From the NCBI GenBank assembly GCA_029762755.1, contig JARVGH010000005.1, forward strand, positions 179,730-243,729: a DNA stretch of 64,000 nucleotides. Direction: 5' to 3'. Within the stretch, counting starts at the first letter, position 1. Each line of letters opens with the position of its first letter. The DNA is from Candidatus Bathyarchaeum tardum (GTDB taxonomy: Archaea; Thermoproteota; Bathyarchaeia; Bathyarchaeales; Bathyarchaeaceae). A model generated the notes under the pieces. That model was not told the origin of the DNA. It ran no database searches and saw only the letters and a list, made by a program, of their open reading frames with translations. The position numbers and the translations under genes are program-made. Positions 34,843 through 44,011 of this stretch are shown here, in pieces.

Positions 34843-36480
34843 TTAATATTCAGGAGGCATTCCACCTGGACCGCCAGAAGCCCCAATGTTTTTGCCCGAT
34901 ATTACGTCGTCAATCCTCAAAATCATGGTTGATGCTTCTGAAACTGATTTAATTGCCTGTTCCTTAACACTTACCGGTTCGATAACTCCCTTTTTGCACA
35001 TGTCAACAATCTCGCCGCTGAAAACGTCCACACCCATAAAATATCCTTTGGATTTCTCATGAACGGATCTCAGATTAACCAAGATGTCGATTTGTTCCAA
35101 GCCTGCGTTTTCGGCCAATGTTCTAGGAATTATTTCCAAAGATTTTGCAAAAGCTTCAACTGCTAACTGGGCTCTACCACCTATTTGAACTGCATACTCA
35201 CGTAGTTGCTTTGCAATTTCAGTCTCTGTGGCTCCACCCCCAGCTACAACCTTATTTTTCTTGTATAAATCAGCAATAACTGACAAAACATCATGAATAA
35301 TACGGTCAGCCTCATCTACCAATCGTTCTAAACCTGCACGTATCAAAATTGAAACAGATTTAGGATTCCTGCAGCCTTCAACGAACACCATGTCATCATC
35401 GCCAATCTTTCGTTCTTCCACAAGCTCAGCGTAACCTAAATCGTCTGGTCTAATATCATCTAAATTGGTAATAACTTTCGCTTCGGTTGATCTTGCAAGC
35501 ATTTTCATATCAGATTCTTTTACGCGCCTAACAGCCATTATACCCTCCTTTGCAAGGAAATATTGAGCTGTATCATCTATTCCTTTTTGACAAATCAAAA
35601 CATTAGCTTTTGACTTCTTGATTTTCCTAACCATTTCCCTGAGCATACTAGCTTCCTTATCTAAGAAGCCCGCAATTTGAGACGGATCGTCAATTCTAAT
35701 TTGAGCGCTAACTTCAGTTTTTTTAACTTCCAACGCTGTATCAACAAGAGCAATTCGAGCCTGTTTCACACTTCTTGGCATGCCCGAATGAACAATTTCT
35801 TTGTCCACTATTAGACCTTTTATGAGTTCGGTGTCTTGAAGACTTTTTCCCGCTTTCTTTACGATCTGGATGTTGTCTATGTCAACAATCCATTTGTCTC
35901 CTTGTTTTTCAGCTATGTGATTAATTGCGGCAACAGCAATGTCAGCAAAATGTTCTTTTGCTGTTCCAACAGCTTTACTTCCCATTGCTGTTTTGGCAAC
36001 CTTTTTGAGCATTTCTTTATCATTCAAGTCCACCGTTTGGCTGATTTTATCCAAGACTTCTAAAGCTTTTTGAGTTGCTATCCGGTAACCTTTCACAATT
36101 AATGTTGGGTGGACACCTTCTTCTAGAAGCTCTTCTGCCTCTTTTAGTAATTCTCCTGCTAGAACTACTGCTGTTGTTGTTCCATCGCCAACCATATCGT
36201 CTTGGGTTTTGGCTACTTCAACAATCATCTTTGCTGCTGGATGTTGAACATCAATCTCATCAAGTATTGTTGCCCCGTCGTTAGTTATGGTTATGTCACC
36301 TAGGCTGTCGACAATCATTTTATCCATGCCTCGGGGTCCAAGTGTAGACCTTATGGCTTCAGCAATAACTTTGGCTGCCATAATATTGTTTTTCTGAGCC
36401 TCTTGTCCCCTGCTCCGTGAAGTTCCTTCTTTTAAAATAAGAACTGGTTGTCCACTTTTAGTTTGAGTTAAATATGCCAT
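34843..36480 (-). CDS. Thermosome (group II chaperonin) subunit
   Basis: The 545-residue protein is a full-length archaeal chaperonin: [65 protein letters not shown] in the apical side, and the ATP site GGGATETEI. It ends with [10 protein letters not shown], the usual glycine/methionine tail. It forms a double-ring cage that folds proteins with ATP. It stands alone on the minus strand with gaps on both sides and does not overlap other genes. Confidence 0.96.
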   Translation of the reverse strand: MAYLTQTKSGQPVLILKEGTSRSRGQEAQKNNIMAAKVIAEAIRSTLGPRGMDKMIVDSLGDITITNDGATILDEIDVQHPAAKMIVEVAKTQDDMVGDGTTTAVVLAGELLKEAEELLEEGVHPTLIVKGYRIATQKALEVLDKISQTVDLNDKEMLKKVAKTAMGSKAVGTAKEHFADIAVAAINHIAEKQGDKWIVDIDNIQIVKKAGKSLQDTELIKGLIVDKEIVHSGMPRSVKQARIALVDTALEVKKTEVSAQIRIDDPSQIAGFLDKEASMLREMVRKIKKSKANVLICQKGIDDTAQYFLAKEGIMAVRRVKESDMKMLARSTEAKVITNLDDIRPDDLGYAELVEERKIGDDDMVFVEGCRNPKSVSILIRAGLERLVDEADRIIHDVLSVIADLYKKNKVVAGGGATETEIAKQLREYAVQIGGRAQLAVEAFAKSLEIIPRTLAENAGLEQIDILVNLRSVHEKSKGYFMGVDVFSGEIVDMCKKGVIEPVSVKEQAIKSVSEASTMILRIDDVISGKNIGASGGPGGMPPEY

Positions 36481-36725
36481 TAAATTCCCCTATTTTACTT
36501 AGTTTAAAAATGATTACGTCAACATATCCAAAGGTTCTGAGAATATAAACATTCTTAGATTTAAGTATGATTTACACTTGAAAGTTATCTAAAAACAATA
36601 TGAAAAAAAGGTTAATAATAATGGCTTCATATTTCCTAAAATTGAATGCTTTTTTTCACAGATGTTTCTATCTAAAATTTTTGTCTGTTTATTTTTGTAA
36701 AATTTTCAAATACATAATGAACTTA

Positions 36726-37130
36726 TTATTTAGAACCAACAGTGTACAAAAATTCCACAAGTTTTAAGATTTCATCTCGTAGCTTTATTTGAGACTCTGT
36801 CCATTGGTTTAGCGTATTCCAACTCTCCTCTGAAGCTCTGATGTATTTTTCTGTGAACGTTCGATTTTGTCCATTTTGTTTCGAATTCCATCCACTGGCA
36901 TAACTTTTAGTTTGGTTAAATAATTTGATAATTCGTGTACAGTAACCAGTGATGGCATTAGTTTCTGATAGATATTGTTGTTTTGCATGATTAGCGACAA
37001 GAAAAAGACGATTTAAATTAGTCATGTATTTTTCTGCGTTTCCCAACCAACTGTCTAGAGATGCAAAACAGTCTTTGTCATCATAAAGCATATCCAACTC
37101 TTCGAGAATTTTTGCGTCTATTGCTCTCAT
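36726..37130 (-). CDS. Unknown helical 134-aa protein
   Basis: No family was recognised. The protein is almost wholly helical, with conserved-looking aromatic and asparagine positions (LDSWLGNAEKYMTNLNRLFL, WNTLNQWTESQIKLRDEIL), which suggests a coiled helical bundle. GGAG lies nine bases before ATG 37130. It follows a YkgJ-like gene by 45 bases on the same strand, so the two may be an operon; cheA lies beyond. Confidence 0.65.
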   Translation of the reverse strand: MRAIDAKILEELDMLYDDKDCFASLDSWLGNAEKYMTNLNRLFLVANHAKQQYLSETNAITGYCTRIIKLFNQTKSYASGWNSKQNGQNRTFTEKYIRASEESWNTLNQWTESQIKLRDEILKLVEFLYTVGSK

Positions 37131-37175
37131 TTGCTGTCTCCTTTGATATTTTCGAGTAAAAACATTTTGAATAAA

Positions 37176-37583
37176 CTAGATTGGGGTATACGTTCTCGGG
37201 TCTATGTGCAAAATTTCATTGTCTATCTTTTTCAAGAGTTTGTCAAGAATTTTCTCTTTTGTTCTCAATTCTTTTTTTGAAACACTTTTTCCCCTTGGGC
37301 ATGATTCGTCAATCATTGCTACTCCTTCATTTGTTACATGCATAACTGGATATATGTAGCAGCCTAGGGGCCTGTTTTCATATATTTTACATCTCTTTTT
37401 GGTTCGACTGTAAAAATAACAATATCCGTCAACATTTCTGAGCCGGATACCATATTTGTCTATAACTGCAAATTCTTCTAAGTGATAACCTTTCACATTT
37501 AACTGGTGCACATCATTGCTTGAAAGTTCCATCATTGTTTGTTCACAACAAATTCCACAATTTGAGCAACGCATGTTAAACAT
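37176..37583 (-). CDS. YkgJ-family CxxCxxCC cluster protein
   Basis: The 135-residue protein starts RCSNCGICCEQTMMEL, the CX2CX2CC motif of the YkgJ family, and has further cysteines in GYCYFYSRTKKRCKIYENRPLGCYIYP and ESCPRG. The family is predicted to chelate zinc or iron-sulfur and includes proteins linked to flagellin N-methylation (FliB-like). Here it lies by cheA and near the pilin locus, which makes a filament-linked role worth testing but not shown. A second ATG three codons in (37574) has better spacing from GGGGAG. Confidence 0.8.
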   Translation of the reverse strand: MFNMRCSNCGICCEQTMMELSSNDVHQLNVKGYHLEEFAVIDKYGIRLRNVDGYCYFYSRTKKRCKIYENRPLGCYIYPVMHVTNEGVAMIDESCPRGKSVSKKELRTKEKILDKLLKKIDNEILHIDPRTYTPI

Positions 37584-37847
37584 CTCTCCCCTACATATAC
37601 AAACAACAGAGATGTAATGAACCTTTGGGTGTATAACTAAATTTTAATTGGCAACCAAAAAATGGCTTTTTTCCTGTCGGTGCTGCATATTAATGGTCTC
37701 AAACCGCCTTTCAAAGACTAATTTGTATTTTTACTGTTTTTTAGTGACAATACGAAATGTAACCTGAACCTATTTATTGTTATATATTGTAAAATAAGCC
37801 ACATTTTTCGGAAAAATTATTTTTTTGTCACCTAATTTTTTTGTTAT

Positions 37848-39842
37848 TTAATTGTTTTCTTTATTGATAAAATGGGATAAGTCGAGTACTGGAATCACTC
37901 GACCGTTTCCGAGAATGGTGAATCCACTGTATCCTTTGCTGTTTATCATGGTTTCTGCTAGGGGTTTGATCATTATTTCTTGTTGACCAATAACTGAATC
38001 GATTACTATCCCAACTTTTTGATCCTCATTGCTGCAATGAGTTACCAAAACTTCTAGGTTGTCTGGTTCTTCACAGCTTTCAATTTTTAGTAATTCATGT
38101 AAATGAAGCAAAGGCAAAACTCGACCCCGAACAACTATTGCCCGGAACCCGCTGAGCATTTTTACTTCTTGTTTTGGTATCCTAACAATTTCTGTAACCA
38201 AACTGGTTGGAATGGCAAAAGTCTGGTTAGTGTCCTTAACCAAAAGGGAAGTAACAATAGCCAAAGTAGGCGGTAACCGAAGACTAATTCGGGTTCCAGT
38301 GCCTATTTTTGATTCCATGTTCACTGATCCTCCTAGCGCGTTAGTTTTGGTTTTCACAACATCCATTCCAACTCCACGTCCGCTGGTTTCAGTGATTGTT
38401 TTGGAGGTAGACATTCCTGGCAGAAAAATTAAGTTTATAAGTTGATCATCCGTCATTTTTTCTGCTTCTGCCTCAGACAAAAAGCCTTTTTTTATTGCAG
38501 AATTTTTAACTTTCTGGGGGTCAATTCCTGAACCGTCATCCGAAACTTCAATTATTACATGTTCCCCTTTGCGTTTAGCAAACAAATTTATTGTTCCCGT
38601 TGGATGCTTTCCTGATGATTTTCTTTCTTCGGGGGTTTCTATTCCATGGTCAACACTATTTCTAATAATATGAATAAGAGGCTGACCAATCTCATCCAAG
38701 ACTGTCCTGTCAACTTCTATTTCTCGACCTTCAACAATCAAGTTAGTTTTTTTGCCTTTCTTGCGGGACAAATCCCTTACTAATCTTGGGAATCGATCAA
38801 AAATCTGGCTAACTGGAACCATCCGAATCTGCATCGCCAAATCCTGTAAATCCGCAGTTAAACGGTCAATATTGCCCGCAAGGCGTCGCAACGAATCATC
38901 TTTGGTTTCTGTGGTCATCTGAAGCAACGCAATCTTGTTAATCACAAGCTCCCCTGTAAGATTCATCAACTCGTCAAGCTGTTCAAAATGAACTCGAACA
39001 GTTTGAGGAGTTTTCACATCAACAGCAACCTTAGACTTAGTTTCTGTCATCTGTTTTTTGTTTTTAGTTTCCGCTGACTTTACACCAAACAATTCAACAT
39101 TAGCCTTTTCTACCTCACAAACAGACTCAACACACTTTATAACTTCTGTTTTTGTTTCTTCAGTAACAAAAACAACTTTGAATTTTTCTTCAATTTTTTC
39201 CGCTTTAATGGCTTTTTTATCTGGAAACGTAGAAATTACCTTGCCCTTTTTTGCAAGATTTTCCAAAACCATGTTTGCTCGTAAGGACTTGAATCCACAG
39301 TCAGCTGTAAACTTAACGTCAACCACAAAACAATTCTTGCCCTCTTTCATGGCTTTTTCAATTATCTCATTTTCTTTTTCACAAAGTTCAACCGCCGCTG
39401 ATATTTTTTGACTCTGCTTTTTCGCTTTTTTTTCTTTGGTTTTTTTGGTTGAATTTTGATTGTTTTTAGAAAATTCTTGGAGTCTTTCCACAAATTTGGC
39501 TGTATCAATTTTTTCATCAGACCCTTCTTGTATGCTTTCAAGGCGTATTGTTAACGCGTCAATGCATTCCAGCAGGACGTCTATCATGTCACTTGAGACT
39601 TCTCCGCCTTTTCGTAACCCGTCAAAAATGTCTTCCATGGCGTGGGCTAAATCTTGAAGGTCTTTAAAGCCCATCATGCCTGAAGAGCCCTTCAAGGTGT
39701 GGGCTGAACGGAAAATGTTATTCAGTGAATCAGAATTTTTTGGGTCTTTTTCTAGAATCAATAACGCTTGCGTTACAGTGTCAATGTGTTCTAGTGCCTC
39801 TTCTACGAAAGCTTCCCTGTATTCTTCCATGTCTAAAGACAA
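37848..39842 (-). CDS. cheA: Chemotaxis histidine kinase
   Basis: The 664-residue kinase has an N-terminal Hpt domain with phospho-acceptor His48 (FRSAHTLKGSSGMMG), a charged linker, a P2-like domain for CheY docking (about residues 165-255), the dimer domain (RVHFEQLDELMNLTGELVI), the ATPase domain (HIIRNSVDHGIETPEER, VSDDGSGIDP, GRGVGMDVVK) and a CheW-like end (TSLVTEIVRI, GQQEIMIKPL). It is separated from the main che block by about 8 kb. Start TTG 39842 is preceded by GGAG; an ATG lies four codons in. Confidence 0.96.
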   Translation of the reverse strand: MSLDMEEYREAFVEEALEHIDTVTQALLILEKDPKNSDSLNNIFRSAHTLKGSSGMMGFKDLQDLAHAMEDIFDGLRKGGEVSSDMIDVLLECIDALTIRLESIQEGSDEKIDTAKFVERLQEFSKNNQNSTKKTKEKKAKKQSQKISAAVELCEKENEIIEKAMKEGKNCFVVDVKFTADCGFKSLRANMVLENLAKKGKVISTFPDKKAIKAEKIEEKFKVVFVTEETKTEVIKCVESVCEVEKANVELFGVKSAETKNKKQMTETKSKVAVDVKTPQTVRVHFEQLDELMNLTGELVINKIALLQMTTETKDDSLRRLAGNIDRLTADLQDLAMQIRMVPVSQIFDRFPRLVRDLSRKKGKKTNLIVEGREIEVDRTVLDEIGQPLIHIIRNSVDHGIETPEERKSSGKHPTGTINLFAKRKGEHVIIEVSDDGSGIDPQKVKNSAIKKGFLSEAEAEKMTDDQLINLIFLPGMSTSKTITETSGRGVGMDVVKTKTNALGGSVNMESKIGTGTRISLRLPPTLAIVTSLLVKDTNQTFAIPTSLVTEIVRIPKQEVKMLSGFRAIVVRGRVLPLLHLHELLKIESCEEPDNLEVLVTHCSNEDQKVGIVIDSVIGQQEIMIKPLAETMINSKGYSGFTILGNGRVIPVLDLSHFINKENN

Positions 39843-40359
39843 TTTTGATATCTCTCCTTGATGAATCTCTGTGTTGGTGGCTAACCTAAGGTAATGTATG
39901 GCTTAGTTTTGCAAACTAAAATTATTTACCCATGTGTGTGAATGAATGCGACATCTATGCTGTAATTACGGTCTTGATTCATTATTTGAGAAGTTAGCAT
40001 ATCTGGTGTATTTTACTGGATGCTAAATGTGGTTTTATCTTTTGGATTTTTTTTTTGGAATTTTCCGTTTGATTTATCATACTGATATAAAAATTATAGT
40101 TTTCTTTTGGGATGCAAAACCACAAGAATAATCTTGAATCAAACGACATAACACTCTTATTTGAGAGAATATATGTAATGGTTATTCGAAGTGGGTGGAT
40201 AGAAAATGTCTCAAAATAAATACAAAGTTGACATTAAACAAAACAGAAGCGCCAACCTTCTGCATGTTAATCAACTCTGTAATTATCTGTCTCTCGTTTT
40301 ATCTCCCATTCTGCCCACTTCCCAGAAAAATCCAAAAAAAATAGGAGGTGGGAAATATA
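39843..40359. other. Divergent promoter region between cheA and the pilin locus
   Basis: This 517-base gap carries AT-rich promoter DNA for both directions, including GATATAAAAATTATA near 40083 and GAATATATG near 40167. A 56-codon frame at 40206-40376 runs over the pilin Shine-Dalgarno and start and is not called. Confidence 0.35.
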
Positions 40360-40944
40360 ATGAGAAGAACTCTTAAAAATCGCTTAGCTTTGAGCACAGT
40401 AGTAACAACACTGATCATACTGGTAATTTCAGTTCTGCTCGCCGGAGTAGTTTCTTACTTTGCAATCAACGTCACCAGTACCCGTGTTCAAGAAGAATCA
40501 TTGCACATCACAAAACATAACGTCTGGCACAATGGAGTCAACAGGGGTTTGGCCAGCTTGATGATTATCAACACTGGTGGTCGAGACGTAGTCATCGACA
40601 AAATTAGCGTCCGAGGACAAGAATGTGACTGGAACTCGTCAACCACCGACAAATTCGTCAATGCCGTTGTAACAACAAACACCATATCCGATGACTTAAA
40701 CTACGTTCCTTTTTTCAATAGGAATGGTTCAACCACTCCAGTCGTTATTGATGGTGATACTTACAACTTTACCGTAGTAGAACACGACCTGATCCTCAAA
40801 TCCGGTTGGACTATGCTAGTCTACATCGAAAACCCTGACAGCATTTCCATTAACGACATCGGTCTGACGGTATCTATCGAAATCTTCACTGCTCAAGCAA
40901 TGTATTACAGGGAATCAAACGTCAAAGCAGTTACGCCAACATAA
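40360..40944 (+). CDS. Type IV pilin/archaellin-like protein 1
   Basis: The 194-residue protein has a short basic N-terminus and the long hydrophobic helix of a class III signal/pilin (NRLALSTVVTTLIILVISVL), followed by a beta-rich outside domain with sequons (NVT, NST). The segment NTGGRDVVIDKISVRGQE and the end SISINDIGLTVSIEIFTAQA are shared with the next two pilins. ATG 40360 has GGAGGTG nine bases upstream; a GTG four codons before it would overlap that site. It would be cut by a prepilin peptidase and built into a filament. No glutamate at position +5 is seen, unlike typical archaellins. Confidence 0.82.
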   Translation: MRRTLKNRLALSTVVTTLIILVISVLLAGVVSYFAINVTSTRVQEESLHITKHNVWHNGVNRGLASLMIINTGGRDVVIDKISVRGQECDWNSSTTDKFVNAVVTTNTISDDLNYVPFFNRNGSTTPVVIDGDTYNFTVVEHDLILKSGWTMLVYIENPDSISINDIGLTVSIEIFTAQAMYYRESNVKAVTPT

Positions 40945-40948
40945 TAGC

Positions 40949-40980
40949 TTCCCCTACTTTTTTTTGGGGAACCCCTTTTT
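40949..40980 (+). terminator. Hairpin after pilin 1
   Basis: TTCCCC and GGGGAA pair around an 11-base loop and are followed by CCCCTTTTTA just after the pilin stop, fitting transcript ending. Confidence 0.5.
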
Positions 40981-41247
40981 ATCCAAACCAATAACAGTTT
41001 TTAAAACCATTTAAATGGAAATGTGCTGTGAATAATTTCATGTTTATGTATTATGCCTTTTTTAATCTTTAATAATTATCAATGCTAATTGATTGAAAAA
41101 TGAATAAGATAAAAATGAACACAATTAAATGTAAATATAATATACGTTTAATCTTATTATTATTGATTCGTTAATTAAACCTACTCCCATTATGGCATTA
41201 AACTAGTTAAAAAATGAATGGATTATACAAAATGCGTCTTTTTTATG
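40981..41247. other. AT-rich gap between pilins 1 and 2
   Basis: No gene was seen. GATTATACAA near 41221 may be the TATA element for pilin 2. Confidence 0.3.
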
Positions 41248-41896
41248 ACGCACAAATTGTCTTATCGTTTTTTGATGTAGCTGGTTTTTGGAGATAAAAA
41301 ATGAGGGACTTACGAAGAAATCGTTTGGCTTTGAGTACTGTTGTTACAACGCTGATCATACTGGTAGTTTCAGTTTTGCTCGCTGGTGTCGTTTCGTACT
41401 TTGCTATCAACGTTACTAGCACTCGTGTCCAAGAAGAGTCTGTTCACATTACAAAACAGCATGTCTGGCACGACGGAGGTAATTCGTCACAGGCTGCTTT
41501 TATGTTGATTAACACTGGTGGTCGAGACCTAGTTATCGACAAAATTAGTGTCCGTGGACAAGCATCTGAATGGGACACTGTGTTCTATGTAGTAACCACT
41601 GATTCTATATCTGCTGACCTACCCTACAACGCAACATTGAGTGACGGCGGGAACATAACAATCGGTAGCACTGAATACACTTTCAATGTTGCTGCTAGCG
41701 ACATTACTCTTCGTTCTGGTTACACTATCGTTGTCTACATTACTAGCCCTGACAGCATTTCTGTGAACGACATCGGCTTAACTGTTGGTATGACTGTTCA
41801 CACATCGCAGGCAATGTATTACAAAGAGTGCAACGTTCAAGCCACAGGATAAACGTCCTAATTGGATGGAAACATCCAACCCTTTTTCTCTTTTTT
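41248..41896 (+). repeat. Tandem repeat unit A (649 bp) containing pilin 2
   Basis: The sequence from ACGCACAAATTGTC to the T-run after the pilin is identical to unit B at 41924-42572, with only 27 bases between. It includes leader, gene and hairpin terminator, which points to a very recent duplication or ongoing gene conversion. Confidence 0.9.
41301..41852 (+). CDS. Type IV pilin/archaellin-like protein 2
   Basis: This 183-residue pilin has the N-terminal helix NRLALSTVVTTLIILVVSVL and a beta-rich domain (NTGGRDLVIDKISVRGQASE, NDIGLTVGMTVHTSQA). It is identical in every residue to the next pilin and related to pilin 1. GGAG lies eight bases before ATG 41301. It is likely the major subunit or one of two co-expressed identical subunits; the copy would raise dosage. 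N-glycosylation sequons (NVT, NAT, NIT) are present. Confidence 0.85.
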   Translation: MRDLRRNRLALSTVVTTLIILVVSVLLAGVVSYFAINVTSTRVQEESVHITKQHVWHDGGNSSQAAFMLINTGGRDLVIDKISVRGQASEWDTVFYVVTTDSISADLPYNATLSDGGNITIGSTEYTFNVAASDITLRSGYTIVVYITSPDSISVNDIGLTVGMTVHTSQAMYYKECNVQATG

Positions 41897-41898
41897 TT
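41862..41898 (+). terminator. GNRA-loop hairpin terminator after pilin 2
   Basis: TTGGATG-GAAA-CATCCAA is a perfect 7-bp hairpin followed by a T-rich run, a strong terminator shape. The same element follows pilin 3. Confidence 0.65.
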
Positions 41899-41976
41899 GA
41901 CCGTTTAATGTGTAATTTATTGTACGCACAAATTGTCTTATCGTTTTTTGATGTAGCTGGTTTTTGGAGATAAAAA

Positions 41977-42528
41977 ATGAGGGACTTACGAAGAAATCGT
42001 TTGGCTTTGAGTACTGTTGTTACAACGCTGATCATACTGGTAGTTTCAGTTTTGCTCGCTGGTGTCGTTTCGTACTTTGCTATCAACGTTACTAGCACTC
42101 GTGTCCAAGAAGAGTCTGTTCACATTACAAAACAGCATGTCTGGCACGACGGAGGTAATTCGTCACAGGCTGCTTTTATGTTGATTAACACTGGTGGTCG
42201 AGACCTAGTTATCGACAAAATTAGTGTCCGTGGACAAGCATCTGAATGGGACACTGTGTTCTATGTAGTAACCACTGATTCTATATCTGCTGACCTACCC
42301 TACAACGCAACATTGAGTGACGGCGGGAACATAACAATCGGTAGCACTGAATACACTTTCAATGTTGCTGCTAGCGACATTACTCTTCGTTCTGGTTACA
42401 CTATCGTTGTCTACATTACTAGCCCTGACAGCATTTCTGTGAACGACATCGGCTTAACTGTTGGTATGACTGTTCACACATCGCAGGCAATGTATTACAA
42501 AGAGTGCAACGTTCAAGCCACAGGATAA
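41977..42528 (+). CDS. Type IV pilin/archaellin-like protein 3 (identical to pilin 2)
   Basis: The protein and its DNA are identical to pilin 2, including the Shine-Dalgarno and terminator. The upstream 27-base spacer supplies a different AT-rich promoter (TTTAATGTGTAATTTATTG), so the copies could be expressed differently. It precedes the minor-pilin and assembly genes. Confidence 0.85.
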   Translation: MRDLRRNRLALSTVVTTLIILVVSVLLAGVVSYFAINVTSTRVQEESVHITKQHVWHDGGNSSQAAFMLINTGGRDLVIDKISVRGQASEWDTVFYVVTTDSISADLPYNATLSDGGNITIGSTEYTFNVAASDITLRSGYTIVVYITSPDSISVNDIGLTVGMTVHTSQAMYYKECNVQATG

Positions 42529-42537
42529 ACGTCCTAA

Positions 42538-42572
42538 TTGGATGGAAACATCCAACCCTTTTTCTCTTTTTT
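42538..42572 (+). terminator. GNRA-loop hairpin terminator after pilin 3
   Basis: Same TTGGATG-GAAA-CATCCAA hairpin and T-run as after pilin 2, with six rather than eight final T residues. Confidence 0.65.
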
Positions 42573-42726
42573 GATACTGACAATATGTAGTTGGACTATA
42601 CGTACAAACCGTCTTTTAGTTCTCAAGCAAACATTGCTTTTTCTAGTAACATGTCACACAAGGAGAAAAACCAACAAAATGACCACCCACAAAAAACAAC
42701 TTTCACCGATAGGAGTATTGCTGTAA

Positions 42727-43563
42727 ATGAATGCCAAGTGTGTTAAACAAAAGTTAACCCAATTTCGAATTTCCAAACGCGCTCTTGCTATTCCGATGAC
42801 ATTTCTTATGTTGTTCTTTTCATTGTTTGCAATAATTTCAGTTACTTACTACTTTGCAGTTTCCAAAGTTAACGCTAACAGCCAAGTCCTTAACGTTTCA
42901 ACTGCAAAACAAAACATGAACGTTCTAGAACAAACCTTAGACTATGTAATCTGGCACGCTGGATCTTCAAAAAGCTGTGAAGTTAACGACTGCGGAGGAA
43001 CGCTGAAAACTGTGCCTTCTTCAAACCTGCTGACAATAAACGTTACTAACGGTGTTTTCTCTGAGGTAATTTTCAATTCTTCAATTGGAGGAGTCATCTA
43101 TGAACTGCCTTTTTCTCAAACAAGTGATACTGGACTGTATCTGAAAGGCACAAGCCAGGTAGTAGAAAATAAAAGCGGAGCAGTAGTAGCCCAACTTTAT
43201 ATAGAACAAGGAGACGAACGCCCTGAAATCTTGCTTCGGTATCGTCCCATTGTTTCTTCAGTTACTGGTGGAACAGAAAACAACAAACCAGTAACTAACG
43301 TGCGCATCTATGTTGTGAACCTTAACTCGTCACAAAACATCCAGTTAATGGGAAAAATTCCAATAATAGCTTCATGCGAAAGCACTGAAATCCTTGTCAA
43401 CAATTATGACTTGGCGTATTCATCCAACTCCTTGACTGTTCACGTTAGTTTAGACGAACGTAACGGTGAAGTTTCTGTTCCCATTTCAAGCAATGCCAAT
43501 GGTGCAATAATCAATCTCGAGTTGGTTATATCCAACACCAAACTCGAACGGGGGTTACGTTAA
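42727..43563 (+). CDS. Pilin-like protein of the filament locus (278 aa)
   Basis: The protein has a basic N-terminus and one hydrophobic helix (residues 22-45, PMTFLMLFFSLFAIISVTYY) followed by a large beta-rich outside domain with several sequons. A CEVNDCGG pair of cysteines may form a disulfide. It lies upstream of the 148-aa minor pilin with one base between stop and start, so the two are coupled. It has no recognised family beyond pilin-like shape; a minor or tip pilin is likely. A short leader separates it from the pilin 3 terminator. Confidence 0.72.
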   Translation: MNAKCVKQKLTQFRISKRALAIPMTFLMLFFSLFAIISVTYYFAVSKVNANSQVLNVSTAKQNMNVLEQTLDYVIWHAGSSKSCEVNDCGGTLKTVPSSNLLTINVTNGVFSEVIFNSSIGGVIYELPFSQTSDTGLYLKGTSQVVENKSGAVVAQLYIEQGDERPEILLRYRPIVSSVTGGTENNKPVTNVRIYVVNLNSSQNIQLMGKIPIIASCESTEILVNNYDLAYSSNSLTVHVSLDERNGEVSVPISSNANGAIINLELVISNTKLERGLR

Positions 43564-43564
43564 C

Positions 43565-44011
43565 ATGCCATCAATCATTCCCAGTTATGTGTACACATTT
43601 TTTGCATTGACTATCATGGGTACACTGTTAATTTGTGCATTTGCCAGTTTTTCTGTCTCAGTTAAACAGGATGTAGAAATTGAACAACTAAAAAATTTGC
43701 TGCAACATGTAGCAGCAGAAAGCTGTGAGCTTATTTCAACAACAACCTCCAACAATTCTACAGCTACTTTACGTTTGTCCATGCCATCAAATCTATGTGA
43801 AAAAAGTTACTGGTTACAATTCAGAAATGATTCCTCTCACGCTTGGGTTGAAGGAGGACTCGCAAGCACGCCAGTAGAAACCAGTCTGAAAATCTATGTT
43901 CCTGGAACAGTAACAGCTTCTGGATTATACAAAAGCGGTTACGGTTTCGCCGAACTAAGATGCGAACTTCAAGAAGGCACTGTTTTTTTGAATCTGTCGG
44001 AGGCGTCATAA
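43565..44011 (+). CDS. Minor pilin-like protein (148 aa)
   Basis: The 148-residue protein begins with a hydrophobic helix (YVYTFFALTIMGTLLICAFA) and continues with a helix and beta-rich outside domain rich in serine and threonine. Its ATG follows the previous stop by one base and its stop directly precedes the TTG of the ATPase gene, so it is part of the operon. It resembles minor pilins by shape and context, not by recognised motif. Confidence 0.7.
   Translation: MPSIIPSYVYTFFALTIMGTLLICAFASFSVSVKQDVEIEQLKNLLQHVAAESCELISTTTSNNSTATLRLSMPSNLCEKSYWLQFRNDSSHAWVEGGLASTPVETSLKIYVPGTVTASGLYKSGYGFAELRCELQEGTVFLNLSEAS

Larger units (their letters stand above)
41924..42572 (+). repeat. Tandem repeat unit B (649 bp) containing pilin 3
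   Basis: Second copy of unit A, offset by 676 bases and identical as far as it can be read, ending where the T-run differs in length. Confidence 0.9.

Noticed and set aside
40188..40200. GTGGGTGGAA-type motif seen before several che and pilin genes as a regulon box
   Set aside because: Similar GGTGG stretches lie at ribosome-site distance before starts (for example cheR at 26818), so they are better explained as Shine-Dalgarno-like sequences.
40206..40376. 56-codon frame upstream of pilin 1
   Set aside because: It runs across the pilin Shine-Dalgarno and start codon, has no composition of a known protein, and lies in promoter DNA.
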